Assembly: GCA_021286885.1 (NCBI GenBank)
Contig: JAJTBM010000027.1
Span: forward strand, 1 to 15,662
Reading direction: 5' to 3'
Origin: Rhodocyclales bacterium
Lineage (GTDB): Bacteria; Pseudomonadota; Gammaproteobacteria; Burkholderiales; Rhodocyclaceae
Length of the DNA stretch: 15,662 nt
Shown piece by piece: positions 1 to 8,301 of this stretch. Below the pieces are notes generated by a model. It was not told the DNA's origin. It searched no databases and worked only from the letters and a program-made list of their open reading frames with translations. Position numbers and translations under genes: made by a program. How positions within the stretch are numbered: position 1 is the stretch's first letter; the number at the start of each line of letters is the position of its first letter.

Positions 1-189
1 CTCGGCGCCGCCGACCTGGCCGAGGCACAGCATGGTCTGGCCGGGCGTGACTTCGCCGACCTTGTAGCAATTGGGCACGCTGCCGTCGCAGCAGCCGCCC
101 GAGAGCAGGAACATCAGCGGGCCGAATTCGGCACGCAGTTCGTCGATGAAGGCGAGGGCGGATTCGGTGGCGACGACGCGGGGGATCAT
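1..189 (-). CDS. DUF779 domain protein, N-terminal part (runs off the window)
   Basis: Only the first 63 codons lie in the window; the gene continues beyond base 1. The protein opens MIPRVVATESALAFIDELRA and then shows the cysteine-rich stretch SGGCCDGSVPNCYK, which is the recognisable core of the DUF779 family. The ATG at 189 is preceded by GGAG about seven bases upstream. DUF779 genes are commonly found directly downstream of AcoD/ExaC-type aldehyde dehydrogenases, and that is the arrangement here, which supports the call. The biochemical role of the family is not established. The clustered cysteines suggest metal binding or redox chemistry, but that is inference. A terminator-like hairpin lies just upstream of its ribosome binding site, so its expression may be partly uncoupled from the dehydrogenase. 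Confidence 0.85.
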   Translation of the reverse strand, partial: MIPRVVATESALAFIDELRAEFGPLMFLLSGGCCDGSVPNCYKVGEVTPGQTMLCLGQVGGAE

Positions 190-204
190 GCTCAAGCTCC
201 GGAT

Positions 205-236
205 AAAAAAGCGGGACGGGATCGCTCCCGCCCCGC
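205..236 (-). terminator. Intrinsic terminator between the aldehyde dehydrogenase and DUF779 genes
   Basis: On the minus strand an 11-base arm (236-226) pairs with 221-211 with a single mismatch and a 4-base loop (225-222), and is followed at once by six T residues (210-205). This is a textbook rho-independent terminator. It sits downstream of the dehydrogenase stop codon (325-327) and only about 15 bases before the DUF779 start. It therefore either ends most dehydrogenase transcripts or acts as an attenuator with read-through into the DUF779 gene. Confidence 0.75.
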
Positions 237-264
237 AACACCTTGCCTTACAAGAGAACGACAG

Positions 265-317
265 GCCGCCCCGGGGCCGGGGCGGCAGGCCGGCCGGACG
301 CGCGCCAGGCCGGCCGG
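265..317. repeat. GC-only hairpin and 12-base direct repeat in the 3' region of the aldehyde dehydrogenase gene
   Basis: GCCGCCCC (265-272) and GGGGCGGC (279-286) form a perfect 8-base stem around a 6-base loop. Next to it, CAGGCCGGCCGG occurs twice in direct orientation, at 286-297 and 306-317. Each copy contains the self-complementary CCGGCCGG, so the copies can also pair with each other. The block lies between the dehydrogenase stop codon and the terminator at 205-236. It may stabilise the transcript 3' end or be a small GC-rich repeat element. Confidence 0.6.
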
Positions 318-324
318 TACTGCA

Positions 325-1845
<1,521 letters not shown>

Positions 1846-1916
1846 GGAATTCTCCTCCTGGTATGTGGTGGACCGTATCGGAACCGGTAACGCTTTCAAG
1901 CGCTCGGATTATAACC

Positions 1917-1932
1917 AGCAGGGGTCATGCCA
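1917..1932 (-). promoter_or_regulatory. Sigma-54 (-24/-12) promoter of the aldehyde dehydrogenase gene
   Basis: On the minus strand TGGCATG (1932-1926) is followed after four bases by CTGCT (1921-1917). The invariant GG and GC pairs are separated by exactly ten bases, as in the consensus TGGCACG-N4-TTGCT, with two departures from that consensus. The predicted transcription start is near 1906, giving a leader of about 60 bases before the ATG at 1845. The leader begins with a short hairpin (CGCTT at 1891-1895 pairing with AAGCG at 1898-1902). AcoD-like dehydrogenases in proteobacteria are often driven by sigma-54 with an AcoR-like activator, which fits. No regulator gene is in the window. Confidence 0.6.
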
Positions 1933-1972
1933 ATGCTTATGGCGTGGGCTATTTCAGGGTATTTTCTTTTTC

Positions 1973-1985
1973 TATCAGGCTGTTG
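1973..1985 (+). promoter_or_regulatory. Candidate IHF binding site
   Basis: TATCAGGCTGTTG matches the IHF consensus WATCARNNNNTTR at every defined position. A T-rich tract (about 1961-1972) lies on the 5' side, as in strong IHF sites. It falls roughly 67-79 bases upstream of the predicted sigma-54 start, between that promoter and the distal inverted repeat, where IHF normally bends DNA to bring an enhancer-bound activator to the polymerase. Confidence 0.5.
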
Positions 1986-2051
1986 GCGATTTTTATGGGC
2001 TTTGTTGCGATGCAATACAGTTGCTTCAGATGTGTATCATTTCTGAACAGG

Positions 2052-2081
2052 TGCTCCACAGGGTACGTGCACCCTGGAGCA
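2052..2081. promoter_or_regulatory. Distal inverted repeat, candidate activator (enhancer) site
   Basis: TGCTCCACAGGGT (2052-2064) and ACCCTGGAGCA (2071-2081) are complementary over 11 bases with a 2-base bulge and a 6-base spacer. The repeat lies about 146-175 bases upstream of the predicted sigma-54 start of the dehydrogenase gene, a normal distance for an enhancer-binding protein site. As RNA it would form a hairpin followed by GTTTT, but no plus-strand gene ends upstream, so an operator is the better reading. The rest of the 1846-2294 gap holds only the promoter elements described and no credible gene. A smaller TTGC/GCAA inverted repeat sits at 2005-2015. Confidence 0.4.
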
Positions 2082-2218
2082 GTTTTCGGAAAAAAACATG
2101 CCAACTTGAGCGCGTAAAGCTGAAAAATATTCAATTGGTGTAGTTCCGGCAGGGCCGTTTATCGACGGCAGAGTGATACAGGGTTTTCCACAAGACGCCC
2201 GTTTTCGTCTGGCTTCGC

Positions 2219-2224
2219 TACAAT
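2219..2224 (+). promoter_or_regulatory. Possible -10 box of the liv operon
   Basis: TACAAT at 2219-2224 is one mismatch from the sigma-70 -10 consensus and would start transcription near 2231, about 64 bases before the first binding-protein gene. No convincing -35 box stands 16-18 bases upstream. A second weak candidate pair is TTGAGC (2106-2111) and TATTCA (2128-2133), 16 bases apart. The leader after 2231 contains a 5-base stem (2247-2251 with 2262-2266). Confidence 0.3.
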
Positions 2225-2294
2225 TCCCGACCGGAGGATGGGGTTTGGCGCTCTGGAGGGGGCGCCGACACTTTTCGAGCAAAGGAGTTGACCC

Positions 2295-3413
2295 GTGAAG
2301 CGTGGTGTAATCATGCTGGCCCTCATGGGCCTGGGGGCGAGTGGAATCGCCTCTGCGGACACGGTGGTGAAGGTCGGCTTTGCCGGCCCGCTAACCGGTC
2401 CTGTGGCCCATATCGGCAAAGATGAACAATATGGTGCCCAACTGGCCCTGGACGATGCGAACGCCAAAGGCGTGACCATTGCCGGTCAGAAGGTGCGTTT
2501 CGAGCTGGCCGCCGAAGATGACCAGGCGGACCCCCGCGTGGCCACCACGGTGGCCCAGCGGCTGGCTGACGCTGGTGTCAAGGGTGTGGTGGGCCACGTG
2601 ACGTCCGGGGCGACCATCCCGGCGTCCCGCGTGTACGAGCAGGCCGGCATTCCGGCCATCACCCCCTCGTCCACCAGCCCCAAGCTGACCCAGCAGGGTT
2701 ACAAGACCACCTACCGGGTGATCGCGAACGACCTGCAGCAGGGTGCTGCCATGGCCAAGTTCGCCACCGAGGTGCTCAAGGCGCGCCGCATTGCGGTGAT
2801 CGACGACCGCACCGCGTATGGTCAGGGCCTGGCCGATGCGCTGGTGGAAAGCCTCAAGAAGGCTGGCGTGACCCCGGTCGGGCGTGAGTTCACCAACGAC
2901 AAGGCCACCGATTTTGCCGCCATCCTGACCAAGCTGCGCGCAGCCCAGCCGGATGCGGTGTTCTACGGCGGTATGGATGCCCAGGGCGCGCCCCTGCTCA
3001 AGCAGATGCGTCAGCTCGGGATCAACGCCAAGTATCTGGGCGGTGATGGTTCCTGCACCTCCGAGATGATCAAGATCTCCGGCACCGCCATGACCGGCGA
3101 TGTGTATTGCACCCAGGCCGGCATTCCGCTGGAACGCATGCCGGGTGGCAAGGAGTTCAACGAGCGCTTCAAGAAGCGGTTCAATGCGCCGGTCCAGCTG
3201 TATGCACCTTACAGCTACGACGCGGCCTCAGCCCTGGTGGAGGCCATGAAGCTGGCCAACTCCGCCGATCCTGCCAAGTATGTCCCGATGCTACAGAAGG
3301 TTTCCTTCAAGGGCGTGACGGGCAACATCGCCTTTGACCCCAAGGGCGACAGCAAGGAAGGTGCTGTGAGCCTCTACCAGTTCAAGGGCGGGAAGTGGGA
3401 AGCCTTTAACTAA
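2295..3413 (+). CDS. livJ: Branched-chain amino acid ABC transporter, periplasmic binding protein 1 (372 aa)
   Basis: Periplasmic substrate-binding protein of a LIV-I/HAAT family importer; it delivers leucine, isoleucine, valine or a related amino acid to the LivHM membrane complex. A Sec signal peptide (residues 1-21, ending IASA before DTVVKVG) opens the protein. Family features are GPLTG (31-35), AEDDQADP (73-80), the ligand-loop SGATIPASR (104-112), SSTSPKLT (125-132) and DRTAYGQG (171-178). C254 and C272 lie close together in the second lobe and may form a disulfide. The start is GTG at 2295 with AAGGAG seven bases upstream; upstream sequence cannot extend the signal peptide sensibly. 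It is the first gene of the liv cluster and closely resembles the next gene, so the pair looks like a tandem duplication. The true ligand range cannot be fixed from sequence. Confidence 0.93.
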   Translation: MKRGVIMLALMGLGASGIASADTVVKVGFAGPLTGPVAHIGKDEQYGAQLALDDANAKGVTIAGQKVRFELAAEDDQADPRVATTVAQRLADAGVKGVVGHVTSGATIPASRVYEQAGIPAITPSSTSPKLTQQGYKTTYRVIANDLQQGAAMAKFATEVLKARRIAVIDDRTAYGQGLADALVESLKKAGVTPVGREFTNDKATDFAAILTKLRAAQPDAVFYGGMDAQGAPLLKQMRQLGINAKYLGGDGSCTSEMIKISGTAMTGDVYCTQAGIPLERMPGGKEFNERFKKRFNAPVQLYAPYSYDAASALVEAMKLANSADPAKYVPMLQKVSFKGVTGNIAFDPKGDSKEGAVSLYQFKGGKWEAFN

Positions 3414-3423
3414 GCTGCATGGC

Positions 3424-3445
3424 GGGCCCTGGCGGCCCCGATTTT
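3424..3445 (+). terminator. Weak hairpin between the two binding-protein genes
   Basis: GGGCC (3424-3428) pairs with GGCCC (3434-3438) across a 5-base loop and is followed by CGATTTT. The stem is only five base pairs, so it could attenuate transcription or protect the first message, but it is unlikely to be a full terminator. Confidence 0.3.
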
Positions 3446-3487
3446 GCTTGAAGTCCGCAATTTGACTCATTCTCTGGAGATTTTTGC

Positions 3488-4603
3488 ATGAAACCCACCC
3501 TCATCGCCCTCGCAGTGCTCGCCTTTGGTGCATCCGCCGCCCAGGCTCAGGAAGTCGTGGTCAAGATTGGTGTTGCAGCACCCCTCACCGGCACCCAGGC
3601 GCACTTGGGCAAGGACATCGAAAACGGTGTCCGCCTGGCGGTTGAAGATGCCCAGGCCAAGGGCGTTGTTGTTGCAGGCAAGAAGGTCAAGTTTGAAATC
3701 CAGGCTGAAGATGACCAGGCCGACCCCCGTACCGCCACCACCGTTGCCCAGCGCCTGGCTGACAGCAACGCCAAGGGGGTCATTGGTCACCTGAACTCGG
3801 GCGCCTCCATTCCCGCCTCCCGCATCTACAACGAAGCCGGCATTCCCCAGATTTCGCCCGCTTCCACCAACCCCAAGCTGACCCAGCAGAACTTCAAGGC
3901 CACCTTCCGCACCATCGCCAACGATGTGCAGCAGGGCACCGCCATTGGCAAGTACGCGTCCACCAAGCTGGGCAAGCGCGTTGCCATCGTCGATGACCGC
4001 ACCGCCTACGGCCAGGGTCTGGCCGACGAGGTGGAAAAGGCCGTCAAGGCCAACGGCGGCCAGCTCTCCGGCCGTGAATTCACCAGCGACAAGGCCACCG
4101 ACTTCCTCGCCATCCTGACCCGCATCAAGGCCCAGAAGCCGGACGTGATCGTGTTCAGCGGCATGGATACCCAGGCCGGCCCCATGCTCAAGCAGATCAA
4201 GCAGCTGGGTCTGGACGTGAAGTTCATCACCGGCGACGGCGGTTGCACCGGCGAGATGATCAAGCTGGCGGGCGATGCCATCAGTGCCAACGCCTACTGT
4301 ACCCAACCGGGCCTGCCCCTCGACAAGATGCCTGGCGGCAAGACCTTCAACGAGCGCTTCAAGAAGCGTTTCAATGCTGACGTGCAGGTTTATGCCCCCT
4401 ACGCCTACGATGCCACCTTCGCCCTGCTGGAAGCCATGAAGGCCGCTGGTAGCGTGGAGCCGGCCAAGTACGCCCCCTTCATCGGCAAGGTGAACTTCCC
4501 CGGCGTGATCGGCAATGTGTCTTTCGACGCGAAGGGCGACATCAAGGAAGGTGCGGTGTCGGTGTATCAGTTCAAGGGTGGCAAGTGGGACGCCATCAAC
4601 TGA
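3488..4603 (+). CDS. Branched-chain amino acid ABC transporter, periplasmic binding protein 2 (371 aa)
   Basis: Second substrate-binding protein of the same importer. The signal peptide ends at AQA (residue 20), before QEVVVKIG. Residues 71-150 match the preceding protein at 57 of 80 positions by direct comparison, including AEDDQADP, IPASR, PKLTQQ and DRTAYGQG; C253 and C271 are kept in equivalent places. Differences cluster partly around the ligand loops (SGASIPASR against SGATIPASR, PASTNPKLT against PSSTSPKLT), which could change specificity, but that is inference. The ATG at 3488 has GGAG eight bases upstream. A strong hairpin follows the gene at 4701-4731. The 162-base stretch between this stop and livH holds that hairpin and nothing else I can support. 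Confidence 0.93.
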   Translation: MKPTLIALAVLAFGASAAQAQEVVVKIGVAAPLTGTQAHLGKDIENGVRLAVEDAQAKGVVVAGKKVKFEIQAEDDQADPRTATTVAQRLADSNAKGVIGHLNSGASIPASRIYNEAGIPQISPASTNPKLTQQNFKATFRTIANDVQQGTAIGKYASTKLGKRVAIVDDRTAYGQGLADEVEKAVKANGGQLSGREFTSDKATDFLAILTRIKAQKPDVIVFSGMDTQAGPMLKQIKQLGLDVKFITGDGGCTGEMIKLAGDAISANAYCTQPGLPLDKMPGGKTFNERFKKRFNADVQVYAPYAYDATFALLEAMKAAGSVEPAKYAPFIGKVNFPGVIGNVSFDAKGDIKEGAVSVYQFKGGKWDAIN

Positions 4604-4700
4604 GGCTGACCCTGCGGGTGAAACAGGCAGAACCCGTCCCATCGGTTTCTACCCTGATCGCTTGATCCCTTGATGACCCATTAAGGTAACGCGGACCCCT

Positions 4701-4735
4701 GGGCGGAGCAGGCCACAAGCCTGCCCCGCCCGTTT
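4701..4735 (+). terminator. Strong hairpin between the binding-protein genes and livH
   Basis: GGGCGGAGCAGGC (4701-4713) pairs with GCCTGCCCCGCCC (4719-4731) with one mismatch in 13 positions and a 5-base loop (CACAA), followed by GTTTG. The T tract is short, so this is probably a leaky terminator or a stabiliser of the binding-protein mRNA 3' end. Transport operons commonly use such an element so that periplasmic binding proteins are made in excess over the membrane complex. Confidence 0.6.
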
Positions 4736-4765
4736 GTGCTGCCTTTCAAATCCGAGAAATACTCA

Positions 4766-5698
4766 ATGGAAACTTTGCTACAACAGACCGTGAATGGTCT
4801 GGTCGTGGGCAGCGTGTATGCGCTGATCGCCCTCGGCTACACCATGGTTTACGGCATTCTGGGCCTCATCAACTTCGCCCACGGCGATGTGTTGATGGTG
4901 GGCGCCCTGGTCGCCCTGACGGTCGTCCAACTGCTCCAGACCCATGCGCCCGATCTGGGCCCGGTGCTCACCCTGCTGGTGAGCCTGGGCGTTTCGATGC
5001 TGGTGTGCATGATCATGGGTTACACCATCGAACGGCTGGCCTACCGCCGGCTGCGCAATGCCCCCCGGCTGGCCCCGCTGATCACTGCGATTGGCGTGTC
5101 CTTCCTGCTCCAGACCCTGGCCATGATCATCTGGGGCCGTAACTACCACACCTTCCCGCAGCTGGTGTCCACCATGCCCCTGCAGCCGGTGGCTGGCGTG
5201 TTCATCACCCCGGTGCAGATCACCATTCTGGTGGTGTCTGCCCTGCTGATGGTGGGCCTGGTGCTGCTGGTGAACAAGACCCGTCTGGGTCGCGCCATGC
5301 GTGCCACCGCCGAGAACCACAAGGTGGCCAGCCTGATGGGGGTCGATACCAACAAGATCATCGCCTCCACCTTCATCATCGGTTCTGCCCTGGCCGCTGT
5401 GGCCGGCGTGATGTTCTCCTCCAACTACGGGATCGCCCACTACGCCATGGGCTTCATGCCTGGCCTGAAGGCCTTTACCGCAGCAGTGCTGGGGGGGATC
5501 GGCAATCTGGCCGGTGCGATGCTCGGCGGGCTGGTGCTGGGGCTGGTGGAATCCATTGGCGCCGGCTACATCGAGGACATGAGCTTCGGCTTCCTGAACT
5601 CCAGCTACCAGGACATCTTCGCCTTCATCATCCTGGGCGTTGTGCTCATTTTCCGCCCCACCGGCCTGCTCGGTGAGCGGGTGTCGGATCGCGCCTGA
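4766..5698 (+). CDS. livH: Branched-chain amino acid ABC transporter permease LivH (310 aa)
   Basis: Inner-membrane permease subunit that forms the translocation channel with LivM. It shows the family opening NGLVVGSVYALIALGYTMVYG (10-30), about eight hydrophobic segments, the cytoplasmic EAA-like coupling loop around 176-198 (GRAMRATAENHKVASLMGV) and the conserved GGIGNLAGAMLGG (243-255). The length agrees with typical LivH. I chose the ATG at 4766 because the family's METLLQQ-like start fits there; an in-frame GTG ten codons earlier falls in the 3' flank of the upstream hairpin. The ribosome binding site is weak (GAGA). The stop codon overlaps the ribosome binding site of livM. Confidence 0.93.
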   Translation: METLLQQTVNGLVVGSVYALIALGYTMVYGILGLINFAHGDVLMVGALVALTVVQLLQTHAPDLGPVLTLLVSLGVSMLVCMIMGYTIERLAYRRLRNAPRLAPLITAIGVSFLLQTLAMIIWGRNYHTFPQLVSTMPLQPVAGVFITPVQITILVVSALLMVGLVLLVNKTRLGRAMRATAENHKVASLMGVDTNKIIASTFIIGSALAAVAGVMFSSNYGIAHYAMGFMPGLKAFTAAVLGGIGNLAGAMLGGLVLGLVESIGAGYIEDMSFGFLNSSYQDIFAFIILGVVLIFRPTGLLGERVSDRA

Positions 5699-5708
5699 GG
5701 AGTCACCC

Positions 5709-6806
5709 ATGAACGAACTGGCTCTAGCCATTCCCTACCTGGGGAAGAACAACCCCAAGGCCGCCCGCTGGGTGGTGCTGCTCATCGCCCTGGTGGCGCC
5801 CATGATTGCCATTTCCTTTGGCCGTTCCTGGGTGCGCATCCTTGATTTTGCGATGCTCTACGTGCTGCTCGCCATCGGCCTCAATCTGGTGGTCGGCTTT
5901 GCCGGCCTGCTGGATCTGGGCTACATCGCGTTCTACGCGGTGGGCGCCTACACCTTCGCCTTCCTGGGCTCGCCCCACTTTGACATCCACCTGCCGTTCT
6001 GGATCGTGCTCCCCATGGGCGCAGCGGCGGCGGCGCTGGCGGGGATCATCCTGGGCCTGCCCACCCTGCGCTTGCGGGGCGATTACCTGGCCATCGTGAC
6101 CCTCGGGTTCGGTGAAATCATCCGGATCTTCATGAACAACCTGAACTACCCGATCAACATCACCAATGGCCCCCAGGGGATCAACGGGATTGATCCGCTG
6201 GTGCTGTTCGGTTGGGATCTGTCGCGCCCGATTCCGGTGACGGACGACTTCATCATCAACCCCCTGTTCCTGTACTACTACGCCTTCCTGATCTGCGTGG
6301 CGGGCGCCATCGTGCTGGTTCAGCGGCTCCAGGTGTCCCGCATCGGGCGTGCCTGGGCAGCCATTCGGGATGATGAGCTGGCGGCCAAGGCCATCGGGAT
6401 CAACACCCGCAACATGAAGCTGCTGGCCTTCTCCCTGGGCGCCACCTTCGGCGGCGTTTCGGGCGGTTTGTTCGCAGCCTTCCAGGGTTTTGTGTCGCCC
6501 GAAAGCTTCTCGCTGATGGAATCCATCGCCGTGCTGACCATGATCGTGTTTGGCGGCATGGGCAATCTGGCCGGGGTGATCGTGGGTGCGCTGCTGCTCA
6601 GCGCCCTGCCTGAAGTCCTGCGCCACGTGGCCATTCCCATTCAGCAAGCCCTGTTCAACGACGTGCTGCTGGACCCGGAAGTCCTGCGCATGCTGCTCCT
6701 TTCCCTGGCCATGATCTTCATGATGCTGCTGCGTCCCGCCGGCATGATTCCGGCCCATAGCCGTTATTCCCGCCCCGAGCTGCTGGGTCAGGAGGCTGTC
6801 AAGTGA
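5709..6806 (+). CDS. livM: Branched-chain amino acid ABC transporter permease LivM (365 aa)
   Basis: Second inner-membrane permease subunit. Conserved blocks are AIGLNLVVGFAGLLDLGYIAF (55-75), LRLRGDYLAIVTLGFGEIIR (120-139), NGPQGINGI (153-161), the EAA-like coupling loop GRAWAAIRDDELAAKAIGI (213-231) and FGGMGNLAG (281-289). The ATG at 5709 lies seven bases after TGAGGAGT, which combines the livH stop codon with a strong ribosome binding site. It lacks the long N-terminal extension seen in enterobacterial LivM, as is common in betaproteobacteria. Its stop overlaps the livG start. Confidence 0.93.
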   Translation: MNELALAIPYLGKNNPKAARWVVLLIALVAPMIAISFGRSWVRILDFAMLYVLLAIGLNLVVGFAGLLDLGYIAFYAVGAYTFAFLGSPHFDIHLPFWIVLPMGAAAAALAGIILGLPTLRLRGDYLAIVTLGFGEIIRIFMNNLNYPINITNGPQGINGIDPLVLFGWDLSRPIPVTDDFIINPLFLYYYAFLICVAGAIVLVQRLQVSRIGRAWAAIRDDELAAKAIGINTRNMKLLAFSLGATFGGVSGGLFAAFQGFVSPESFSLMESIAVLTMIVFGGMGNLAGVIVGALLLSALPEVLRHVAIPIQQALFNDVLLDPEVLRMLLLSLAMIFMMLLRPAGMIPAHSRYSRPELLGQEAVK

Positions 6807-7585
6807 TTACCCTGCTGGAAGCCAAAAACATCACCAAGCGCTTTGGTGGTCTGACGGCCCTCTCGGATGTGTCTCTGACCATCCGCAAGGGCGAGGTCTA
6901 TGGTCTGATCGGCCCCAATGGCGCCGGCAAGACCACGTTCTTCAATGTGCTCACCGGCGCCTACGTGGCCGAAGAGGGCGAGGTGGTGTTCAACGGCACC
7001 GAACTGCCCGCCGGCAAGCCCCACGAAGTGGTGGCCTCCGGGATTGCCCGGACTTTCCAGAACATCCGCCTGTTCCGGGAACTCACCGCCCTTGAGAACG
7101 TGATGGCCGGGCACCACATCCGCTCCCGCGCCAATCCCTTCGAGATCCTGTTCCAGACCCGCCACGCCAAGGAAGAGGAGCGCCTCATCACCGAGCGCGC
7201 CTACGAGCTGCTCAAGTACGTGGGGATCGAGCGTTTCGCCCATACGGTATCCAAGAATCTCTCTTACGGCGACCAGCGCCGGCTGGAGATTGCCCGGGCT
7301 CTGGCCACCGAGCCCCAGCTCCTGGCCCTGGACGAGCCCGCCGCCGGGATGAACGCCACCGAGACCGTGCGCCTGCGCGAGCTGATCGAAACCATCCGCC
7401 ACGACGGCGTCACCGTGCTGATCATCGAGCACGACGTGAAGCTGATGATGGGCCTGTGTGACCGCCTCGCGGTGCTCGACTTTGGCCGCAAGATCGCCGA
7501 AGACGTGCCCGCCATGGTGCAGAAGAACGAAGCCGTGATCTCCGCCTACCTGGGCGGCCACGCCACTACTGGAGCGGCCAAATGA
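6803..7585 (+). CDS. livG: Branched-chain amino acid ABC transporter ATPase LivG (260 aa)
   Basis: Cytoplasmic ATPase that powers the LivHM channel as a heterodimer with LivF. Visible motifs are Walker A GPNGAGKT (37-44), Q-loop FQN with Q86, signature LSYGD (153-157), Walker B LLALDE (173-178) and the H-loop histidine H210. The signature reads LSYGD in place of LSGGQ, which is usual for LivG. The C-terminal tail IAEDVPAMVQKNEAVISAYLGG is typical of this subfamily. The GTG start at 6803 overlaps the livM stop by four bases (GTGA) and has AGGAGG upstream, indicating coupled translation. Confidence 0.94.
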   Translation: MITLLEAKNITKRFGGLTALSDVSLTIRKGEVYGLIGPNGAGKTTFFNVLTGAYVAEEGEVVFNGTELPAGKPHEVVASGIARTFQNIRLFRELTALENVMAGHHIRSRANPFEILFQTRHAKEEERLITERAYELLKYVGIERFAHTVSKNLSYGDQRRLEIARALATEPQLLALDEPAAGMNATETVRLRELIETIRHDGVTVLIIEHDVKLMMGLCDRLAVLDFGRKIAEDVPAMVQKNEAVISAYLGGHATTGAAK

Positions 7586-8301
7586 GTTCTACTCCCCTCC
7601 TGCAACTGCGCGGCACCCGCATTGCCTACGGTGCCATCGAAGCGGTGAAGGGCATCGACCTCGAACTGCACTCGGGCGAACTGGTGTCCCTGATCGGGGC
7701 CAATGGCGCCGGCAAAACCTCCACCCTCAACGCGATTGCCGGCCTGCTCAGCATCGCCGGGGGCGAGCTGCGCTACAACGGCGAAGATGTGAGCCGCATC
7801 CCGTCCCACCTGCGCCTGCGCAAGGGCCTCGCCCTGGTGCCGGAAGGCCGGGGGATCTTCACCCGTCTGACGGTTGAAGAAAACCTGCGCATGGGGGCCT
7901 ACTGCCGTAACGACGAAGACGGCATCGAGAGCGACATGGAACGGGTCTACAGCATGCTGCCCCGGGTCAAGGAGCGCCTGCACCAGGTGGCCGGCACCCT
8001 CTCGGGGGGCGAGCAGCAGATGGTGGCCATTGGCCGTGCGCTGCTGTCCCGCCCCAAGCTGCTGCTGCTGGATGAGCCCTCCATGGGCCTCGCCCCGCTG
8101 GTGGTGGAAAAGATCTTCGACGTGATCCGCACCGTGGCTGCCGAAGGCGTCACCATCCTGCTGGTGGAGCAAAACGCCAACCTGGCGTTGGAGTTCTCCC
8201 AGCGGGCCTACGTGATGGAGTCGGGCAAGATCACCCTGACCGGCTCCGGCGCCGAGCTGCTGGCCGACCCCAAGGTGCGCGCCGCCTACCTGGGCGAGTA
8301 A
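7582..8301 (+). CDS. livF: Branched-chain amino acid ABC transporter ATPase LivF (239 aa)
   Basis: Second cytoplasmic ATPase of the importer. Motifs are Walker A GANGAGKT (39-46), signature LSGGEQQ (140-146) and Walker B LLLLDE (160-165). The Q-loop position reads VPEGR (E88) and the H-loop position reads VEQN (Q197); both substitutions are characteristic of LivF and not a sign of decay. The ATG overlaps the livG stop by four bases (ATGA), with GGAG about seven bases upstream. It is the last gene of the transporter. Its final 16 bases overlap the end of the convergent methyltransferase-like gene, and no terminator is evident after it. Confidence 0.94.
   Translation: MSSTPLLQLRGTRIAYGAIEAVKGIDLELHSGELVSLIGANGAGKTSTLNAIAGLLSIAGGELRYNGEDVSRIPSHLRLRKGLALVPEGRGIFTRLTVEENLRMGAYCRNDEDGIESDMERVYSMLPRVKERLHQVAGTLSGGEQQMVAIGRALLSRPKLLLLDEPSMGLAPLVVEKIFDVIRTVAAEGVTILLVEQNANLALEFSQRAYVMESGKITLTGSGAELLADPKVRAAYLGE

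Noticed and set aside
2052..2090. Inverted repeat read as a plus-strand terminator
   Set aside because: No plus-strand gene ends upstream within the window and the T tract is short; its distance from the sigma-54 element fits an activator site better.
3467..4642. A 391-codon open frame on the minus strand opposite the second binding-protein gene
   Set aside because: It is an antisense shadow with low-complexity composition; the plus-strand gene has a signal peptide, ribosome binding site and clear homologous blocks.
4778..6758. Long minus-strand open frames opposite livH and livM (317 and 344 codons)
   Set aside because: His/Gln/Gly-rich translations are the usual antisense image of hydrophobic membrane genes; no start signals or domains.
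7582..8301. LivF as a degenerate ATPase because of E88 and Q197 at the Q- and H-loop positions
   Set aside because: These substitutions are normal for the LivF subfamily.
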